From Luteimonas endophytica (GTDB lineage Bacteria > Pseudomonadota > Gammaproteobacteria > Xanthomonadales > Xanthomonadaceae): DNA of 64,000 bases. The notes beneath the pieces were generated by a model. That model was not told the DNA's origin and ran no database searches. It saw only the letters and a program-made list of their open reading frames with translations. A program made the position numbers and the translations under genes. The DNA lies in contig NZ_JARXRM010000045.1 of NCBI RefSeq assembly GCF_029887875.1, positions 296,409 through 360,408 on the forward strand, given 5' to 3'. The stretch's first letter is position 1. Every line of letters begins with the position of its first letter. This document shows, in pieces, positions 59,401 to 64,000 of this stretch.

Positions 59401-61350
59401 GAGGCCACCGGCGACGCCGACAACGACCAGCCGGCCACCGCCGACGGCGAGTTCGCCACCGCCGCCGGCTCCGGCGCCTACGCCGGCGAGCTCGGCGCAT
59501 CGGCATTCGGCAGCGGCGCGTTCGCGTTCGAGAGGCACGCCACCGCGGGAGGATTCAACAGCACCGCCTCGGCCGCCTACGCCAGCGCCTACGGCGCCGG
59601 CAGCGAGGCGACCGCGGACTCGGCGACCGCGATCGGCGGGCACCTGTACGTGATGAACGGCGAGACCTGGGAAATGGAGGAATTCGCCACCATCGCCTCG
59701 GGCCGCGAGAGCACCGCCATCGGCGCCGGCGCGCGCGCGCTGGAATACGCCTCCACGGCGGTGGGTGCCGGCGCCTATGCCGGCGGCGAGATGGCGGTCG
59801 CGGTGGGCGGCAGCGCCCGCGCGGACCGCAGCACCGCGGTCGGGGTGATGGCGGTGGCGGCGGGCGAGTTCGCCACCGCGTACGGCGAGGGATCGACCGC
59901 GGCGGCGGTGCGTACGCTCGCGGTCGGCAGCGGCAGCGGGGCGTACGGGGAGAGTTCGACCGCCCTCGGCCAGGTGGCGCGCGCCTACGGCGACGAGAGC
60001 GTGGCCCTGGGTTTCCGCAGCCAGGCCGACGGCGGGTCCAGCCTGGCGCTCGGCGTCGACGCCTGGGCGATGGGCGCCAACAGCGTCGCGCTCGGCCGCG
60101 GCGCGATCGCCGATCGCGAGAACACGGTGTCGGTCGGCAGCGCCGGCGCCGAACGGCAGATCGTCAATGTCGCCGCCGGCACCCGGGGCACCGATGCGGT
60201 CAACCTGGACCAGCTGACCGCGGTGGCCGACGAGATCGGCGAGATCTCCGCGAACGCCGTCGTCTACGACGACGCCGGCCGCGGCCGCGTCACCCTGGCG
60301 GGTGCGCGGGGCACCACACTGGCCAATGTGGCCGCCGGTGCGGTCCGGGCATCGAGCCGCGAAGCGGTCAACGGCGCCCAGCTCTACCGGGCGATGGACT
60401 CGGTGGCCACCGCGTTCGGCGGCGGCACCGTGGTCGACGCCGGCGGCCGGCTGATCGGCTCGGTGTTCTCCGTGCAGGGCAGCTACTACGGCAACGTCGG
60501 CGATGCGCTCGGCGCGCTCGACGCGGCGCTGACCGGGCTGGACGGCCGCGTCGGCCGGCTCGAGCGGGGTGGCGGAAACGGTGGGGCCGGTGGCGGCGCC
60601 GGCGGTGGCACGGGTGGTGGCGCTCCGGCCGGCAGCGGCAAGGGGCTGGCGGTCGGCGCCGGCAGCGTGGCCGCGGACGACGACGACACCGCGATCGGCG
60701 CCGGAGCGGTGGTCGAGGCGCAAGGCGGCACAGCGGTCGGGGCCGGCGCGTCGATCGCCGCCGGCGCCGCGGATGCGGTGGCGGTGGGGTCGGGGGCCGT
60801 GGTCGAGGCCGCCTCCGGCACGGCGCTCGGGCAGGGCGCGCGCGCGACCGCCGAGGGTTCGGTGGCGCTGGGCCAGGGGTCGGTCGCGGACCAGGCCAAC
60901 ACGGTTTCGGTGGGCAGCGCCGACAACCGTCGCCGCGTCACCAATGTGGCCGCCGGCGTCGACGACCACGATGCCGCCAACGTGGCCCAGGTCGAAGCCG
61001 GCGATGCCCGCACCCTGGACGCCGCGAAGTCCTACACCGACCAGCAGTTCGCGGCCTGGGAGGACAGCTTCACCTCGCTGCGCGGGGAGCTCGACGAGCG
61101 CCTGCGGCACCAGGACCGCCGCATCGATCGCATGGGTGCGATGAGCGGCGCCTACGCGGGCATGGCGTTGAACACCGCCGGCCTGGCCGGGCGCAACCGG
61201 GTCGGCGTCGGCTTCGGCGCACAGGGCGGCGAGGAGGCGATGGCGGTCGGGTACCAGCGCGCCATCGGCGACCGCGCCAGCATCTCGATCGGGGGCGCCT
61301 TCGCCGACGGCGAGAACAGCGTGACCGCCGGCGCGGGCTTCAGCTGGTGA
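56439..61350 (+). pseudogene. YadA-type trimeric autotransporter adhesin, interrupted by one +1 frameshift
   Basis: About 1,636 residues if the shift is corrected. Start at 56439 has GGAGGAGA upstream and a signal peptide (LALAIAALIAAAPALA). The passenger is made of repeated head modules (SAFGSGAFA, STAIGTAARA, GGFNS) and necks (RQITHVAAGTE-DAVNLDQLE type), in blocks of about 900 bp beginning near 56580, 57588, 58489 and 59392. The C-terminus is a coiled stalk (DTAKSYTDQQ-like, LDERLRHQDRRIDRM) and YadA anchor ending AFADGENSVTAGAGFSW. Reading frame shifts from frame 0 to +1 at about 57944-57946 (see site). Without correction the first frame runs to a stop at 58442 with Arg-rich nonsense; the second would need a start at 58198. 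A true knockout, a phase-variable state or a sequencing error are all possible. Confidence 0.85.
57944..57946 (+). other. inferred +1 insertion site in the adhesin gene
   Basis: GGG in CTGGGCGAC. Reading FGAGAL then GDRAGIARQRR in frame; if one G is removed the protein continues FGAGALATALGSRASAEGAS, a perfect head repeat. Exactly one base restores the rest of the gene to the stop at 61350. Confidence 0.8.
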
Positions 61351-61429
61351 ATCGGGCCCCGCGGCGGTGCCGCGGGGCGACCTTCCACGCCGGTGCGCAG
61401 CGCCGCCGGCCGAGCATTCGGAGTCGCAG

Positions 61430-63313
61430 ATGTCCTGTCGTCGCATTCCCTCCATCCCCGTTCTGGCCGCGGCCATGGCCCTGGGCGCAAGCGCGATGGC
61501 CGCTGCCGATGCGCGCGCGGTCGGCGGGGCGCCCACCGCGCAGGATCCTTCCGCACGCATCGCCGACCTGGCCACGGCGGGGATCGCGCGGCGCCATGCG
61601 CGCTTCGTGGTGCGCTATCGCGACGGCAGCGCCGAGGCCGGCGACGCCCGTGCGGCGCAGCGTGGCGTGGACTCGGCGCTGGCGCGCAGCGGCCTGGCGC
61701 TGCCCGGCAAGGCCGGCGGGCTGCGCATCGCGCCGTTGCGCAGGACCGCGACCGGGGCGCACGTGCTGCGTGCCTCGCGTGGGCTCGACCCGGTGGAAGC
61801 CGGACGCTTCCTCGCCCAGCTGCGCGCCGACCCGGCGGTCGAGCGGGCCGTCGTGGACCGGCTGCTGGCGCATGCCGGCCTCGCGGTGGAAGCAGCGGCC
61901 GCGCCGTCCCCCGACGACCCCGACTTCGCCGAGCTGCAATGGCACCTGCACGGCTACGCCGGCGGCGTCCACGCGACCGAGGCCTGGCACCGCGCAGACG
62001 GCGCCGGGATCACGGTGGCGGTGCTCGACACCGGCATCACCCGGCACCCGGATCTGGACGCCAACATGCTCGAGGGCTACGACTTCATCACCGATCCGGT
62101 GCTCTCGCGCCGCGACGGCGCCGAGCGCGTACCCGGAGGCTGGGACCTCGGCACCTGGAACGACGACCCGGCCTTGTGCGAGCTGTCGTACAGCTCCTGG
62201 CACGGCACCCACGTCGCCGGAACCGTGGCGCAGGCGACCGGCAACGGCATCGGCCTGGCCGGGACCGCGCCGCGGGCGAAGGTGCTGCCGATGCGGGTGC
62301 TGGGCCGCTGCGGGTTCGGCTACGACTCCGACATCGCCGATGCCATCGTCTGGGCCTCGGGCGACAGCGTGGCCGGGGTGCCGGACAACCCGGATCCGGC
62401 CGAGGTGATCAATCTCAGCCTCGCCGGGCTGCACCCCTGCGAACCCGGCTCGGAGATGCAACTGGCGATCGACGCGGCAGTCGCCAACGGCAGCGCCGTG
62501 GTGGTCGCCGCCGGCAATTCCGCGTGGCGCCAGGACGTGGCCGGGGTCACCCCGGCCGGCTGCGCCAACGTGATCGCGGTGGGTGCCACCAACCCCGAGG
62601 GAGATATCGCCTACTACAGCAACGTCGGCGCCGGAATCGACCTGTCCGCCCCGGGCGGCGACATCGTCTACGACGTCTTCAGCTTCGTCTGGCAGGCGTC
62701 GCACGACAGCCTCGAGGGACCGGTCGAGGGCGGCGCCAGCTACGCCGGGATGATGGGCACCTCGATGGCGGCGCCGCACGTGGCCGGCGTTGCCGCGCTG
62801 GTCCAGAGCGTGGCCGCGACGCCGCTGACGCCGGCGCAGCTGGAGGACCTGCTGGTGGCGACCGCGCGGCCGTTCCCGTACCCGGTGCGGATCCCCCCGT
62901 CGTGGCCGATCGGGGTGGGCATCGTCGACGCCGGCGCCGCGGTGTCGGCGGTGCTCGATCCGCCATGCGTGCCGGCGGAACCGTGCGCGCGCCCGCTGTT
63001 GCCGATGCCGGTGTTCGACCGGCAGCCGGCCGCCGGCCTTGAGGCCACGGCGGGAGACGCGCTGCTGTTCGCGCTGGAGGTGCCGGCCGGCACTCGCGCG
63101 CTGAGCCTGGCCACCCACGGCGGCACCGGCGATGCCGATCTGCTGGTGTCCTTCGGCGCCCCGCCGGACGCCGACACCGCCCGACTGCGCAGCCGCCGGC
63201 CCGGCACCAACGCCGAGACTCTGCGGGTGATGCGGCCGCGCGCCGGCACCTGGTTCATCCGCGTGCAGGCGGCGCAGAGCTACCGCGGGGTCACCCTGGA
63301 CGTGCGCCACTGA
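61430..63313 (+). CDS. secreted S8 (subtilisin-like) serine protease with C-terminal prepeptidase (PPC) domain
   Basis: 627 residues. Signal peptide to about residue 27 ([19 protein letters not shown]); GGAG 7-10 bp upstream. N-terminal propeptide (Inhibitor_I9-like), then the catalytic domain: [14 protein letters not shown] (Asp200), [13 protein letters not shown] (His258), AAGNSAW (oxyanion Asn363) and [15 protein letters not shown] (Ser445). The last ~100 residues ([30 protein letters not shown]) are a PPC domain, common in type II-secreted proteases of this group. Directly follows the adhesin and ends with a strong terminator. Extracellular protein degradation is inferred. Confidence 0.92.
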   Translation: MSCRRIPSIPVLAAAMALGASAMAAADARAVGGAPTAQDPSARIADLATAGIARRHARFVVRYRDGSAEAGDARAAQRGVDSALARSGLALPGKAGGLRIAPLRRTATGAHVLRASRGLDPVEAGRFLAQLRADPAVERAVVDRLLAHAGLAVEAAAAPSPDDPDFAELQWHLHGYAGGVHATEAWHRADGAGITVAVLDTGITRHPDLDANMLEGYDFITDPVLSRRDGAERVPGGWDLGTWNDDPALCELSYSSWHGTHVAGTVAQATGNGIGLAGTAPRAKVLPMRVLGRCGFGYDSDIADAIVWASGDSVAGVPDNPDPAEVINLSLAGLHPCEPGSEMQLAIDAAVANGSAVVVAAGNSAWRQDVAGVTPAGCANVIAVGATNPEGDIAYYSNVGAGIDLSAPGGDIVYDVFSFVWQASHDSLEGPVEGGASYAGMMGTSMAAPHVAGVAALVQSVAATPLTPAQLEDLLVATARPFPYPVRIPPSWPIGVGIVDAGAAVSAVLDPPCVPAEPCARPLLPMPVFDRQPAAGLEATAGDALLFALEVPAGTRALSLATHGGTGDADLLVSFGAPPDADTARLRSRRPGTNAETLRVMRPRAGTWFIRVQAAQSYRGVTLDVRH

Positions 63314-63324
63314 GGCTTTCCCGG

Positions 63325-63379
63325 CCGTCCGCCACCAGTCCCCCAGCCTTTGGGGGCCGGTGGCGGGCGGTTCTTTTTT
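63325..63379 (+). terminator. intrinsic terminator of the protease gene
   Basis: Long stem CCGTCCGCCACC.../...GGTGGCGGGCGG with an inner CCCCC/GGGGG, closed by AGCCTTT, followed by TTCTTTTTT at 63371-63379. It starts 12 bp after the protease stop codon. Confidence 0.92.
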
Positions 63380-63633
63380 GCGGTCAGCCATCCCTGGCAG
63401 CTCGCCGGCCTGTCCGCGAAGGACCCACGGGAGCCGGCAGGGCATCGCGCATGTCGCGACTTCCGTCGCTCAGCGATGGGCAGCCGCAGACGGAGAGTGT
63501 TTCCCTTCGCGGGGAGGGGAGGTGGACACCGCCCGGAACCCCGGGGTCATGCGACATGCGCACCGGCTCCGGTATAAGGGCTGTCCGCTGCCGGCATGCG
63601 CCGGCGGTACCGCGCATTGCCGGAACCGCCCGA
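63380..63633. other. spacer with candidate rimK promoter
   Basis: 254 bp with no supported gene. Short frames here are composition artefacts. A -10-like TATAAG at 63573-63578 sits 56 bp before rimK; no convincing -35. A GGCGCGGGG-type GC dyad is absent; nothing else is seen. Confidence 0.5.
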
Positions 63634-64000
63634 GTGAAACTCGCCATCCTCTCCCGCAACACCAGACTGTACTCGACCCGGCGACTGGTCGAGGCGGCGC
63701 GCGCGCGCGGCCACAGCGTGCGCGTGCTCGATCCGCTGCGCTGCTACCTGCGCATCGCCGCCGACGGCTTCTCGATGCACTACAAGGGACGGCCGGTGTC
63801 GGGCTACGACGCGGTGATCCCGCGGATCGGCGCCTCCATCACCCGCTACGGCAACGCGGTACTGCACCAGTTCGAGCTGATGGGCACCTATACCCCCGCG
63901 ACCTCGGCCGCGATCGCCCGGGCGCGCGACAAGCTGCGCTGCCACCAGCTGCTGGCGGCGCAGGGCATCGACCTGCCGGCGACGGTATTCGGCGACAACC
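63634..64000 (+). CDS. rimK: ATP-grasp ligase RimK (ribosomal protein S6-glutamate ligase), 3'-truncated
   Basis: First 122 residues only. GTG start; N-terminus [20 protein letters not shown], then [60 protein letters not shown] and [20 protein letters not shown] with AAQGIDLP match RimK family pre-ATP-grasp lobe closely. It adds glutamate to the C-terminus of ribosomal protein S6 and can make poly-alpha-glutamate. The ATP-grasp core lies beyond the window. A GTG start is chosen since family proteins begin at this M-K. Confidence 0.92.
   Translation, partial: MKLAILSRNTRLYSTRRLVEAARARGHSVRVLDPLRCYLRIAADGFSMHYKGRPVSGYDAVIPRIGASITRYGNAVLHQFELMGTYTPATSAAIARARDKLRCHQLLAAQGIDLPATVFGDN

Noticed and set aside
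58198..61350. Independent gene starting at 58198
   Set aside because: The same frame continues perfect head repeats upstream to about 57946 where it joins the first part; no ribosome site or signal peptide at 58198. Better read as one frameshifted gene.

Overview
The window is GC-rich (roughly 70% by eye) chromosomal DNA from a Gram-negative gammaproteobacterium, most likely Xanthomonadaceae/Lysobacteraceae (Lysobacter/Luteimonas-like). The evidence is gene content and order: waaA beside tolC-pcm-tetR, an ilvD-C-G-M-E-ilvA-leuACDB operon, large TonB receptors, winged-helix regulators with PD40 or TPR tails, and a K+-insensitive H+-pyrophosphatase. No rRNA, tRNA, CRISPR array, insertion sequence or prophage was seen. 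Both ends cut genes (waaA on the left, rimK on the right).

Layout. 1-8.4 kb: waaA end, then a tripartite efflux set (TolC-like channel, Pcm and TetR regulator leftward; adaptor and RND pump rightward). 8.5-13.3 kb: a three-gene 2-oxoacid:ferredoxin/NAD(P) oxidoreductase operon. 13.4-16.3 kb: an Rsb-like partner-switching module (SpoIIE-type phosphatase, HATPase anti-sigma kinase, STAS antagonist). 16.6-34.0 kb: a leftward amino-acid block, thrABC followed directly by ilvD-ilvC-ilvG-ilvM-ilvE-ilvA-leuA-leuC-leuD-leuB. Each half has its own short leader-peptide gene (Thr/Ile-rich before thrA; Leu/Val/Ile-rich before ilvD). The ilv leader is followed by a textbook terminator with a competing antiterminator. 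34.1-36.3 kb: a TPP riboswitch and thiC, divergent from thr.

36.4-39.8 kb: a lipoprotein, then a compact leftward toxin island with two toxin/immunity pairs (RNase A-like toxin plus CdiI_2-type immunity; NS_2 nuclease toxin plus YezG-type immunity). 39.9-46.3 kb: a membrane-bound PD40 regulator, an AraC regulator and a TonB-dependent receptor with inverted repeats at their starts. 46.4-50.7 kb: HDOD protein, soluble pyrophosphatase, an RTX-repeat protein with an NleD-like M91 protease domain, and a lipoprotein. 50.9-56.1 kb: membrane H+-pyrophosphatase, a small exported protein and a winged-helix/TPR regulator. 56.4-63.3 kb: a giant YadA-type trimeric autotransporter gene broken by one apparent +1 frameshift, then a secreted subtilisin-like protease with a strong terminator. 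The window ends in rimK.

How it works together. The central 17 kb encodes nearly all steps from aspartyl phosphate/homoserine to threonine and on to isoleucine, valine and leucine, with attenuation signals that would sense charged Thr/Ile and Leu/Val/Ile tRNAs. The right-hand third is rich in surface, secreted and competition functions (toxins, M91 effector, adhesin, protease, TonB receptor).
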